Of a stretch of DNA of 64,000 bases, positions 45,408-53,261 are shown piece after piece. The notes beneath the pieces were generated by a model. That model saw only the letters and a list, made by a program, of their open reading frames with translations. It was not told the origin of the DNA and did no database searches. How positions within the stretch are numbered: position 1 is the first letter of the stretch; each line of letters begins with the position of its first letter. Source of the DNA: Pantoea sp. CCBC3-3-1 (GTDB taxonomy: Bacteria > Pseudomonadota > Gammaproteobacteria > Enterobacterales > Enterobacteriaceae); assembly GCF_007981265.1 (NCBI RefSeq), contig NZ_CP034363.1:2294001-2358000 (forward strand), read 5' to 3'. The translations under genes and the position numbers were made by a program.

Positions 45408-45424
45408 GTTTTTGTCTCTATTTT

Positions 45425-45451
45425 CCCAGGGCTTCGGCTCTGGGTTTTTTT
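45425..45451 (+). terminator. Rho-independent terminator with UUCG loop
   Basis: CCCAGGGC, TTCG and GCTCTGGG form a stem-loop with one G-U pair, followed by seven T. It lies 17 bases after the helical-protein stop codon. Confidence 0.9.
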
Positions 45452-45481
45452 ACAGCATGACATTATTGATTCTGCCGGTTT

Positions 45482-45700
45482 ATGCTTTGTAAAATATTCT
45501 TCTTAAGCCAGTCAGTAAACCGCGTTGCGCGTGCCACTACCGTTGGGCAGCTAACCTCTTCAATTGCGCATGAAATAAATCAGCCGCTGGTGTCTATCGT
45601 AGCCAATGCCGGAGCCAGCCAGCGATGGCTTAAACGAGACCCCGCGAATCTGGAGAATGCCAGTAAAAGCCTTGTTTACAGGCAGTTAAACATAACATGA
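45482..45700 (+). pseudogene. Fragment of a sensor histidine kinase (HisKA region)
   Basis: The reading frame contains VARATTVGQLTSSIAHEINQPLVSIVANAGASQRWLKRDPANLENA, the dimerisation and phosphoacceptor helix of a two-component kinase with the H-box histidine intact. The sensor part is missing upstream and the ATP-binding domain is missing downstream; after about residue 62 the similarity stops. It is too short to act as a kinase. It looks like the scar of an insertion or deletion that brought in the neighbouring island genes. Confidence 0.75.
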
Positions 45701-45899
45701 AATGAGTAGTGATAAGTTACAGATTATCAGATGATTTTTATTAATAGCGGGTATGGAATATTAGTTACAGCACGCAATTCTTTTTCTATAATTAATCTCT
45801 TATCTTATATACCCCTCAAAAAAATACGGGTATGCACGCCCGGATTTCGTTATAATTCCCCTTCTCGAAAAGAGAATTCCAGGGACAACGGAGCAGGGA

Positions 45900-46874
45900 A
45901 TGTCTGACAGGAAAGCAAAGGGCCGCAGGAACGCGAGCCCGACACCGCACGATCTCGCCTTTAAACAGTTTCTGACCCATCCCGCTACCGCACGGGATTT
46001 TATGCAGCTGCATTTGCCCGCGGAGCTGCAGGCCGTCTGCGACTTCAGCACTCTTAAGCTGGAGTCCGGCAGCTTTGTTGAGGAAACGCTTCGCCCCTAT
46101 TTCAGCGACGTGCTCTACAGCCTGAAAACCACGACCGGCGATGATGGCTACGTCCACGTTCTTATCGAACACCAGTCCACGCCGGACAGGCACATGGCGT
46201 TCAGGCTTCTTCGCTACGCGGTGGCGGCCATGCAGCGCCACCTTGACGCCGGGCACAAAAAGCTGCCGCTGGTGATACCGGTGCTGTTTTATACGGGAAA
46301 GCGCACTCCCTATCCCTATTCCACCCGCTGGCTGGATGAATTTAATCATCCCGGGCTGGCCGGTAAGCTTTACGGCGGTGAGTTTCCGCTGGTTGACGTC
46401 ACGGTGATTTCCGACGACGAGATAATGGGCCACCGCAGCATGGCGGCCCTGACGCTGCTGCAAAAGCATATTCACCGGCGCGACCTGGCAGAGCTGCTGG
46501 ACAGGCTGGCGACCCTGCTGTTGAGAGAACCGGTTACGGGACAACAGCTGACATCGCTGATAAACTACCTGATACAGACGGGTGAAACGGCAGACGCAGA
46601 GGCGTTTGTACGTGAACTGGCACAGCGTGTGCCGCAACATGGAGACGCATTGATGACCATCGCACAACAGCTTGAACAGAAGGGCATTGAGAAGGGCATT
46701 GAAAAAGGCATTGAGAAAGGCATTGAGAAAGGCATTCAGCTTGGCAGGCAGGAAGGCCGTAACGAAGGTAAACTCGAAGTCGCCCGTACCATGTTGCAGA
46801 ACGGCCTGGATCGCAATATCGTCATGAAAATGACCGGGTTAACTGAAGACGATCTGGCGCAAATCCGCCATTGA
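45900..46874 (+). CDS. Rpn family recombination-promoting nuclease / putative transposase (copy 2)
   Basis: This 324-residue protein closely resembles the one at 1979-2938: TPHDLAFKQFLTHPATARDFMQLHLPAELQAVCDFSTLKLESGSFVEETLRPYFSDVLYSL, then YVHVLIEHQSTPDRHMAFRLLRYAVAAMQRHLDAG. The tail holds four or more tandem GIEK units (from about 46684) against fewer in copy 1. Those codons are a 12-bp tandem repeat, so copy number can change by slippage. The GC content is higher than in copy 1. It lies just downstream of the Cre-like gene, convergent with it. Confidence 0.9.
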   Translation: MSDRKAKGRRNASPTPHDLAFKQFLTHPATARDFMQLHLPAELQAVCDFSTLKLESGSFVEETLRPYFSDVLYSLKTTTGDDGYVHVLIEHQSTPDRHMAFRLLRYAVAAMQRHLDAGHKKLPLVIPVLFYTGKRTPYPYSTRWLDEFNHPGLAGKLYGGEFPLVDVTVISDDEIMGHRSMAALTLLQKHIHRRDLAELLDRLATLLLREPVTGQQLTSLINYLIQTGETADAEAFVRELAQRVPQHGDALMTIAQQLEQKGIEKGIEKGIEKGIEKGIQLGRQEGRNEGKLEVARTMLQNGLDRNIVMKMTGLTEDDLAQIRH

Positions 46875-46976
46875 TGGTTCGTTGCCTGACCGTCAGCCTG
46901 TAATCACCTCATACACCAGCGTCACTGGAGATAATTGCGCTGTTTTCAGGTAATCTCAGCACGTTTACTTTTTAGC

Positions 46977-47007
46977 ACCACTTTGTTTTTTTGTGCAGCA
47001 AAGTGGT
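46977..47007. terminator. Hairpin between Rpn copy 2 and the Cre-like gene
   Basis: ACCACTTTG (46977-46985) and CAAAGTGGT (46999-47007) form a perfect nine-base stem with a loop that starts with a run of seven T. It lies between two convergent genes. Confidence 0.55.
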
Positions 47008-47017
47008 TATCAATAAA

Positions 47018-47047
47018 AATCCCAATCCCAATCCCAATCCCAATCCC
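47018..47047. repeat. Hexanucleotide microsatellite (AATCCC)5
   Basis: Five exact tandem copies of AATCCC end 11 bases before the stop codon of the Cre-like gene. It lies downstream of both flanking genes. Perfect hexamer arrays are prone to slippage. Confidence 0.9.
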
Positions 47048-47058
47048 AGCGCTATGCT

Positions 47059-48096
47059 TTATTTCCCGCCATGCCGGGCTTCCATTAGATCGACCATCGC
47101 ACCCTGATGTGCATCTACGTTTCGTATATAGCGCATCAGCGTTTCCGGTTTCTTCCAGGTACCTTCCTGCATAATCTGCGCTACAGCGTAGCCTTGCTTT
47201 GCCATATCCTGAGCCGCGCCAACACGTGCGCTGTGGCCGCTCCAACCCCGATAACGATTTTTATTGGCTTTAGCGGGCTGAAGAGGTCCGGCAATTTGCC
47301 ATGCCTGAATAAAAATAGCCTCAAGCGCTGGCGTAGTGAGCGGACGGTCGCAGGTCACTATCACCTGATTACTTCGATGCACCGGGCCAAACAAAAAGGC
47401 ATCGGGTTCACCCGCCAGCCCGGCACTTTCAATCCATTCGGTTAGCCGCTGGCTGGAAAGGGTGCTCAGAGCTTTAATCAATCCACCCGTTTGCACAATG
47501 GTTTTTGTCCAGCCAACGTCCAGAATTATTCGCCCATCTTCCGCGCGCGTAATATCGCCAACCCGCAGACGGGCCAGTTCACTAATACGCAACAGCGTAC
47601 CGTAAGCAACATGCAGAAAAGCCAGGTTGCGCATTTCCTTTTTACGTGACGAGTTCCTCCAGCGCTCATCCAGCATCATCAGGTCTGCCAGACGAAAAGG
47701 AACGGCCTGGCCGGTACGTTCACCGGCGATCACTGCGGTTCGATTAATCTTTTTAATAGTACGAAAAACCAGGGGGGAAACCGTAGGGGAGATCAGACCT
47801 GCGTTGCGATGCAGCATTGCAATCAGTGAAGCATGTGTGGCGATGGTAGAAGAGGCCCGGCCTGATGAATGCAGAAAGCCAAGATAGTCACGCAAATCAG
47901 CCGACTACATTGGCAAAAAGCTGCGGGCATTATCTGCCGCCCAGCGAAAGCAAATGCGCATTACGCTGAGTAGTTGTCGCCAGGTATTGGCAGAAAAAGC
48001 CTCTTTATCTTGTACAAATTCTTTCAGCCGCGTAGAAATCGCGTCATCAGATGAAATCAGGGGCAGCAGGTCGTCAGCTGCTGTTATTTCAGGCAT
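47059..48096 (-). pseudogene. Cre-like tyrosine recombinase interrupted by one in-frame amber codon
   Basis: Read through a TAG at 47907-47905, the frame is 345 codons, against 343 residues for P1 Cre, and is collinear with Cre throughout. Matches include AFSANTWRQLLSVMRICFRWAADN, RDYLGFLHSSG, RNLAFLHVAYGTLLRISELARLRV, GWTKTIV, WSGHSARVGAA and MRYIRNVD. Counting the amber as residue 64, the catalytic residues are R170, K198, H288, R291, W314 and Y323. The Cre equivalents are R173, K201, H289, R292, W315 and Y324. The amber falls where Cre has Glu67, and a GAG to TAG change would explain it. Without suppression the C-terminal 281 codons are not made, unless restarted from the TTG at 47895, which would lack most of the N-terminal domain. 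Confidence 0.88.
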
Positions 48097-48132
48097 AACG
48101 TGTCCAATAAATACTCTGTTTAACAATCGATC

Positions 48133-48191
48133 GCGCTACGTAAATTCTATAGAAAAAGCAGGGGAGTTACCCTAAAGAATTCACGTAGCGC
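48133..48191. repeat. 20-bp dyad upstream of the Cre-like gene
   Basis: GCGCTACGTAAATTCTATAG (48133-48152) and its near complement (48172-48191, two mismatches) flank a 19-bp spacer. It lies between the lox-like site and the recombinase start codon, in the promoter region. It could be an operator, a recombinase accessory site or an mRNA leader hairpin. Confidence 0.75.
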
Positions 48192-48318
48192 TACCGGTTG
48201 GCTGTTTATAATTTAACCGCCCATGAGCCGGCATTAAAAATGTTCACGACCGAAACAAGTTAGCTAGCGATCTTTTCTGGCGCAGAATTTTATCATAATT
48301 GCTCAACACCAGGCCATT

Positions 48319-48352
48319 TTAACTTTATATAAGTCCCATTATATAAAGTTAA
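48319..48352. other. loxP-like recombination site (13-8-13)
   Basis: The left arm TTAACTTTATATA (48319-48331), spacer AGTCCCAT (48332-48339) and right arm (48340-48352, the exact reverse complement) make a 34-bp site with the loxP architecture. The arm agrees with the loxP arm ATAACTTCGTATA at 10 of 13 positions. The spacer is asymmetric in its middle, as needed for directionality. The symmetry in fact extends one base further on each outer side. It lies about 220 bp upstream of the Cre-like start, similar to the loxP-cre order in phage P1. Confidence 0.75.
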
Positions 48353-48624
48353 AGCGGTAATTGTTCAAAAGCTAAACAAAAATCGCAGCCGTTGGAGGGG
48401 TTACAGCGCAAGTGTCAGCGCGGATCAGGATAGGGCAATACAGGGATTTGCCGTTCACTATGCAGAAAGATGCCTGGGAACAGTGCGCTACTGGTAAGAT
48501 TATATAGATCTTTCATGATCGCAGAAGCATGCGATCCGCTCAGTATCTAAGCATATACAGGCCTGCTGGCAATCAGCGTGTCGTGCTTCAGAGGGCTACC
48601 TTCTGTAAACCGAATACTCAGATT

Positions 48625-49074
48625 TTAACTGCTCCAGGTACCCACGATATTATTGAGTACATAGGCGTTCTCATCATAATCTATCAGGCCCGGAGCGATA
48701 AAACTGCCGAGCAGAGCTTCACCATCATCGACAAAGAAAATAAGAAGAAGGTTATCATCGAGATAGAGATGAAATTTGGTTGTCAGCCTTATCATATTCG
48801 TAATGCTGTACGAGGATAAATAACCGAAATCGTGCGGGATATTTTCTTTAATAATCTGCGTTAATTGACCGGTAGTGAATGAAAATGGCCAGCTATTAGT
48901 AAAATTCAGGGAAATGATATTAATATTTAACTGTGAGTCTATCGTTGCATTTGCATAGAAATTTGTATTCTGATCGGAGCCATTAAAAAGTGCCTTCGCA
49001 TAAGTTTGCATATTTATGGGCGCGACAGGTATAAGGGGGATGGTATTTCCCAGTAACGTCATCAATGTATCCAC
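48625..49074 (-). CDS. Hypothetical protein, 149 residues
   Basis: I do not recognise this protein. It begins at GTG (49074), eight bases after a strong GGAGG; an ATG four codons later is the alternative. The sequence has beta-rich, hydrophobic-alternating stretches (NINIISLNFTNSWPFSFTTGQL, FHLYLDDNLLLIFFVDDGEALLGSFIAPGLIDYD) with no clear signal peptide. It is AT-rich and sits next to the lox-like site, on the opposite side from the recombinase. A plus-strand frame overlapping it (48529-48819) is shorter and lacks an RBS. Confidence 0.6.
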   Translation of the reverse strand: MDTLMTLLGNTIPLIPVAPINMQTYAKALFNGSDQNTNFYANATIDSQLNINIISLNFTNSWPFSFTTGQLTQIIKENIPHDFGYLSSYSITNMIRLTTKFHLYLDDNLLLIFFVDDGEALLGSFIAPGLIDYDENAYVLNNIVGTWSS

Positions 49075-49243
49075 AAGCTATACCTCCGGGATCATCATCC
49101 CGCATCAGGAAGACAGCTGCCACGGACAGCAGAACAGGTGGCCGTGGGGCGATAATGATAAGCATATACTCGGTTAGTAACAAAGCCAGTTAACCCCTAA
49201 AACAGGGGCTAACCAGCAGGATCGCACGAAGGCAATCTACATT

Positions 49244-49474
49244 TTAATGCGCGGGTTGTTGCTGCTGCTGTTTCTCTTGCTCTTTCTTCTCTTTTTTATT
49301 AGCCATATGGTGGCCAACTGCACAGCCTGCCGCCGCGCCAGCCACGCCGTGATGCTTAATGTGTCCAGCCACGCCGCCAACTGCAGCCCCTTTGATGCAG
49401 CCTTTTGCCTGTACCTGAGACGTGGCAGAAAGCAGCAGACCGAAGGTAACCGCTAAAACTGATAATTTGCGCAT
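49244..49474 (-). CDS. Small secreted glycine-zipper-like protein
   Basis: This 76-residue protein has a signal peptide (cleavage near VQA) and a mature part GCIKGAAVGGVAGHIKHHGVAGAAAGCAVGHHMANKK. This is a glycine-zipper motif with small residues every four positions, two cysteines and four or five histidines. The tail is charged and glutamine-rich (KKEQEKQQQQQPAH). Similar small proteins are common in enterobacteria and sit in the envelope; their function is mostly unknown. The RBS is AAGGGAT. Confidence 0.8.
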   Translation of the reverse strand: MRKLSVLAVTFGLLLSATSQVQAKGCIKGAAVGGVAGHIKHHGVAGAAAGCAVGHHMANKKEKKEQEKQQQQQPAH

Positions 49475-49628
49475 AACTCTTATCCCTTAAAAATTGATGT
49501 AAATATGTTATTGATTGGTAAGAGAGAATAGCGTGCTTTAAAGGAAAGGCCAGCGTATGGCCTTTCTTTCAGAGCAGTCTGCAATTCAAAATATTTCAGG
49601 CGGCGCTTGCCTCAAAGTGGTAAGGCGT

Positions 49629-50726
49629 TTACTGATCAAGCTCGCGTTCTTTGATGTCCGCAATCGGACTCAGGATGTCGCGATCGAACTCGTTTAAAGG
49701 CTGATCAGCTTTAACCCGCTCAGGCCAGTCATGGTTTGCCAGAGCGCCACGACCGAGTGCGATAAGATCTGCCCCCATCGCCATCACCTCTTCTGCGCGA
49801 CCAGGATCGTGGAGGGCACCGTTGGCAATCAAAGTGAGAGAAGGGGCATATTGATGCGCGAGCTCAACCAGCGAACGCTCGTCATCGGCAAATGCAGGCT
49901 CCCAGGCTTCATACTCCGTCACATGGATGAAGTCCACGCCAGACTTTTCCAGCAGCGAAAAGATTACCCGGGCATCTTCCACGCCTTTTCCCCATTTATG
50001 CACGAAGTCATTCACTTTGCCCTGCGAAATACGAATACCAACCGGAACGTCTGCGCCGAGACGCGCACGAACAGCCTTAATCACTTCAAGGCCAATGGTC
50101 ATGCGTCCAGCCGTATCGCCGCCCCATCTGTCAGTGCGCAGGTTACTGTATTCAGTAAAGAACTGGTCGAGTAAATAGCCGTTTGCACCGTGGATTTCCA
50201 CGCCATCAAACCCGGCCTCATGGACAGCACGCGCCGCTGCATCCGCGAAATTGGTGATGATTTCTTCAATCTCGCTGTCACTCAGCTCACGGGGTAACGG
50301 GTATTGTCCTTCTCCGCGATAAAACGGCATCTGCTCCCCTTTAGGGCGGATTGCAGAGGGCGCTACCGTCTCAGTCACATAATGGTTTCCTTGTGACAGC
50401 GCGCCAGCGTGCTGGATTTGAGCAAAAATAGCGGCTTCCTGGCGGTGGACAGCATCGGTTATCTCGCGCCAGGCATCGACCTGCGCAGTGGAAGTAAGGC
50501 CCGCCTGAAAAGCATAGGTCTGTGACCAGGCCCGATCGATATAGATGCCTTCGGTGATAATCAGGCCAAAACCGCCACGCGCCAAACTCGCGTAGTAGCG
50601 TTTCATTTTTTCACTGGCGCAGCCATCTTCGCTGGCCGTTACACGCGTCATTGGCGCCACGGCAAGACGGTTTTTCAAACTGATGTTGTTGCCTTTCAGG
50701 GCGGTAAATAAAGGAGAGTGATTCAT
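49629..50726 (-). CDS. Old yellow enzyme family NADH:flavin oxidoreductase
   Basis: This is a 365-residue OYE protein with LKNRLAVAPMTRVTASEDG, IFAQIQHAGALS, GVEIHGANGYLLDQFFTEYSNLRTDRWGGDTAGR and DLIALGRGALANHDWPERV. Compared with the copy at 6975-8090 it belongs to another subgroup, and its composition matches the host. It is divergent from a LysR-type regulator 113 bp away, which probably controls it. Substrates of such enzymes include enones, quinones and nitro compounds. Confidence 0.92.
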   Translation of the reverse strand: MNHSPLFTALKGNNISLKNRLAVAPMTRVTASEDGCASEKMKRYYASLARGGFGLIITEGIYIDRAWSQTYAFQAGLTSTAQVDAWREITDAVHRQEAAIFAQIQHAGALSQGNHYVTETVAPSAIRPKGEQMPFYRGEGQYPLPRELSDSEIEEIITNFADAAARAVHEAGFDGVEIHGANGYLLDQFFTEYSNLRTDRWGGDTAGRMTIGLEVIKAVRARLGADVPVGIRISQGKVNDFVHKWGKGVEDARVIFSLLEKSGVDFIHVTEYEAWEPAFADDERSLVELAHQYAPSLTLIANGALHDPGRAEEVMAMGADLIALGRGALANHDWPERVKADQPLNEFDRDILSPIADIKERELDQ

Positions 50727-50808
50727 ATTTTATCCGTTCGCAATTAACCTTGTGGAGTAATATAGTCTCTCTGATTTGGCGCTTAAACAGGCCATTATGA
50801 TATGCTGG

Positions 50809-50827
50809 TATAACGATAATCGTTATA
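50809..50827. promoter_or_regulatory. Palindromic operator candidate TATAACGA-TAA-TCGTTATA
   Basis: A perfect 8-bp inverted repeat with a 3-bp centre ends 12 bases before the LysR-type gene and lies in the divergent OYE/LysR spacer. Position and symmetry suggest an autoregulatory binding site. Confidence 0.6.
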
Positions 50828-50839
50828 AAAGTCGGCGCT

Positions 50840-51715
50840 ATGAACCTTAATGACGTGCAGCTTTTCCTGATCATTACCGAAACGCTCAGCCTTTCTCAGG
50901 CGGCTAAAAGGCTGGATATTTCTCCTATGGCGGTTTCCCGGCGGCTGGCCGGACTGGAGGGCGAGCTGGGCATTCGGTTGATACAGCGCACGACGCGTTC
51001 CGTTTCTCTGACGCCCGAAGGCGCTGAGTTTATTCCCTACGCCAAAACCCTTGTTGAGGCGGCAGAAAGTGCGAAAGCCTCGTTCTCACCTGATGCAAAA
51101 GGCGCGTCAGGTTTATTACGGATTACGGCACCTTCCGGCTTTGGCCGCCGGCAGATACTGCCGCTTATCCCTTCGCTGCTGGCTGGCAATCCAGCGCTGA
51201 AAATTGATTTACAGCTGAATGAAGAGGTGGTCGATATTGTTGGCCGCGGCATTGATGTGGCTATCCGCATCGCGAAGCTAAAAGATTCAAACTTGATTGC
51301 CCGCAAGATAGTCGACAATCCCCGCATACTTTGCGCATCTCCTGATTATATTAAACAGGTTGGCGTGCCTGATACGCTTAACGATCTCACTCACCACAAC
51401 TGCCTGAGGTTAACCAGCGTTTTGCAATGGACGTTTGAACAGGAGGGCCAAAGCACCAGTATCAGCGTGGATGGCAGATTCAGTTCAGGCAACGTTGAAA
51501 GCGTCAGGGAACTTTGTATGCAGGGTATTGGACTGGCGCAGTTAACGCTGTGGGATGTTAAAAAAGAAATAGAGGAGGGCACGCTTATTGAAGTGAAGTT
51601 GCAAGACGCTCGCCCTCAGGATCTTTCCGTTTGGGCGCTGTTTCCTACCACGCGACATTTACCTCAGCGGGTAACGGTTTTTATTGAAGCCTTGAAAGCC
51701 TCGTTGATTCAGTGA
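50840..51715 (+). CDS. LysR-family transcriptional regulator
   Basis: This 291-residue regulator has the LysR N-terminal helix-turn-helix (MNLNDVQLFLIITETLSLSQAAKRLDISPMAVSRRLAGLEGELGIRLIQRTTRSVSLTPEG) and a substrate-binding domain with LLRITAPSGFGRRQILPLIPSLL and GRGIDVAIRIAKLKDSNLIARKI. These are the forms of the large DsdC/YafC-like subgroup. It is divergent from the old yellow enzyme gene, the expected target, and a palindrome lies in the shared promoter. Confidence 0.92.
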   Translation: MNLNDVQLFLIITETLSLSQAAKRLDISPMAVSRRLAGLEGELGIRLIQRTTRSVSLTPEGAEFIPYAKTLVEAAESAKASFSPDAKGASGLLRITAPSGFGRRQILPLIPSLLAGNPALKIDLQLNEEVVDIVGRGIDVAIRIAKLKDSNLIARKIVDNPRILCASPDYIKQVGVPDTLNDLTHHNCLRLTSVLQWTFEQEGQSTSISVDGRFSSGNVESVRELCMQGIGLAQLTLWDVKKEIEEGTLIEVKLQDARPQDLSVWALFPTTRHLPQRVTVFIEALKASLIQ

Positions 51716-51784
51716 AGGGCACCAACAGGTGCCAGCGTCGCCCAGTCTCCATGTGCTGAGATGCTAAAACTATCGGCTCCTTTT

Positions 51785-52456
51785 TCAATAATTCAGCAAA
51801 GCCTGTTTAAACGAGAAAATATGGACGCGCGCGGCTTCTGCGGCACGTTCTGTATCACCGTTTTCCAGCGCCTCGATAATCGCATCGTGTTCGGTAATCA
51901 CTTCCTGCATATGACTCTCGCTTGATAACGTTGTGGCCCAGAAGCGCTGAGCCTGCGCGTGGATTACGCTGAGAATATCGGATAAACGGCTGTTTCCGGC
52001 AATGTCCGCCAGCCGCTGATGAAATTCGCGATCCAGCAGCATAACCTCGACCCGATTGCGCGCTTCGCTGGCGGCGGCAATCTGCTGATTTAGCTGCCTG
52101 AGCGAGACGATATGTGACGATGTCACTTTTCGGCTGGCGAGTTGCAGGCATAGCGTTTCGTTTACCATACGCACTTCTATCAACTCCAGCGCATCATCAA
52201 TCGAGAGAGGGGAAACCATCACCCCTTTACGCGGGATAATCTGCAACAAGCCTTCGGTCGCCAGTCGGTGCACGGCCTGATTAACCGGCGTCCTGCCCAT
52301 CGCCAAATCGTTCATCACCTGCGCGGTATTCAGATATTCGCCCGGCTTGTAGCGCAGCGTGATGAGTTTATGTTTGAAAGCCTGATAGGCCTGCTCGTTA
52401 AGAGAAAGCGCTCGGGGGCTGGCTGCATCAGGCGCTTCAGCAATCGCATCACTCAT
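51785..52456 (-). CDS. GntR-family (FadR/FCD subgroup) transcriptional regulator
   Basis: This 223-residue regulator has a winged helix with AYQAFKHKLITLRYKPGEYLNTAQVMNDLAMGRTPVNQAVHRLATEGLLQIIPRKGVMVSPL, followed by an FCD-type helical sensor (EVRMVNETLCLQLASRKV, LDREFHQRLADIAGNSRL, EHDAIIEALENGD). The start at 52456 follows AAGGA and removes 13 unlikely upstream residues. It is divergent from the DUF2848-amidase-transporter operon and is its likely repressor. Confidence 0.9.
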   Translation of the reverse strand: MSDAIAEAPDAASPRALSLNEQAYQAFKHKLITLRYKPGEYLNTAQVMNDLAMGRTPVNQAVHRLATEGLLQIIPRKGVMVSPLSIDDALELIEVRMVNETLCLQLASRKVTSSHIVSLRQLNQQIAAASEARNRVEVMLLDREFHQRLADIAGNSRLSDILSVIHAQAQRFWATTLSSESHMQEVITEHDAIIEALENGDTERAAEAARVHIFSFKQALLNY

Positions 52457-52569
52457 GTTTTTTTCCTTATCCAACGTTTTCACCATATTACACAAAAAGG
52501 TGGCATGAAAATCGCAAGATTGAAAATAGTGTGAAATTTCACACGAATTTCATTTAAGGGGAAAGAGCG

Positions 52570-53250
52570 ATGAAACTGACGTTTACCACCGATGACAAAG
52601 CAGCGCCACTGATTGAAGTTGAGATAAATCAGCTGGTTATTGCAGGATGGGTAGGAAGGGATCGGCAGGCGGTGTTGCACCACATCAGGGAGCTGGAAGC
52701 GCTGGGCGTGCCCCCGCCAGGTGCAGTGCCGCTGTTTTACCGCGTCACCACTAACCAACTCAGCCAGCAATCTCATCTGGAAGTTGTAGGTGCAGAAACG
52801 TCAGGCGAGGCGGAGCCGTTTGTCTTTTTCCATCGGGGTGAATACTGGGTCTCGCTTATTTCCGATCATACCGATCGTCATCTGGAAACGTTCAGCGTTG
52901 CCCTGTCGAAACAAGCCTGTATTAAGCCGGTTGCAGGCCACGCCTGGCGGATAAAAGAGGTTGCTGAACACTGGGATGCATTGGAACTGAGCGCCTGGAT
53001 TAAAGAGCAGGGCGAATGGGTCAGCTATCAGCAAGGTTCACTGGCTTCTTTATTGACGCCGATGGATTTGCTGGCGCGTTATCTGTCTGACACGCCGGCC
53101 GAAGAGGGTTTTGCCATGTCCTGCGGCACGCTGAGCGCGCTGGGCGGCATTCGTCCGGCCAGTGATTTCCGCATGGCGCTGCACGATCCCATCCTGAACC
53201 GCACGCTAACCCATCAATACAGCACTGGTCTGTTGCCAGTCGTAGCCTGA
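52570..53250 (+). CDS. DUF2848 family protein
   Basis: This 226-residue protein matches the DUF2848 family: INQLVIAGWVGRDRQAVLHHIRELEALGVPPPGAVPLFYRVTTNQLSQ, GEYWVSLISDHTDRHLE, CGTLSALGGIRPASDFRMALHDPILNRTLTHQY. The family is related in shape to fumarylacetoacetate hydrolases and usually lies beside an amidase and a transporter, as here. It is the first gene of the operon, 12 bases before the amidase. The reaction is unknown. Confidence 0.88.
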   Translation: MKLTFTTDDKAAPLIEVEINQLVIAGWVGRDRQAVLHHIRELEALGVPPPGAVPLFYRVTTNQLSQQSHLEVVGAETSGEAEPFVFFHRGEYWVSLISDHTDRHLETFSVALSKQACIKPVAGHAWRIKEVAEHWDALELSAWIKEQGEWVSYQQGSLASLLTPMDLLARYLSDTPAEEGFAMSCGTLSALGGIRPASDFRMALHDPILNRTLTHQYSTGLLPVVA

Positions 53251-53261
53251 GGAGACTGACG

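Noticed and set aside
47905..47907. Amber codon read as pyrrolysine or another recoded amino acid
   Set aside because: Enterobacteria lack pyrrolysine, and no recoding structure was evident; a point mutation or ordinary suppression is simpler.
48529..48819. Plus-strand frame of 96 codons
   Set aside because: It overlaps the longer minus-strand frame at 48625-49074, which has a strong GGAGG; the plus frame has none.
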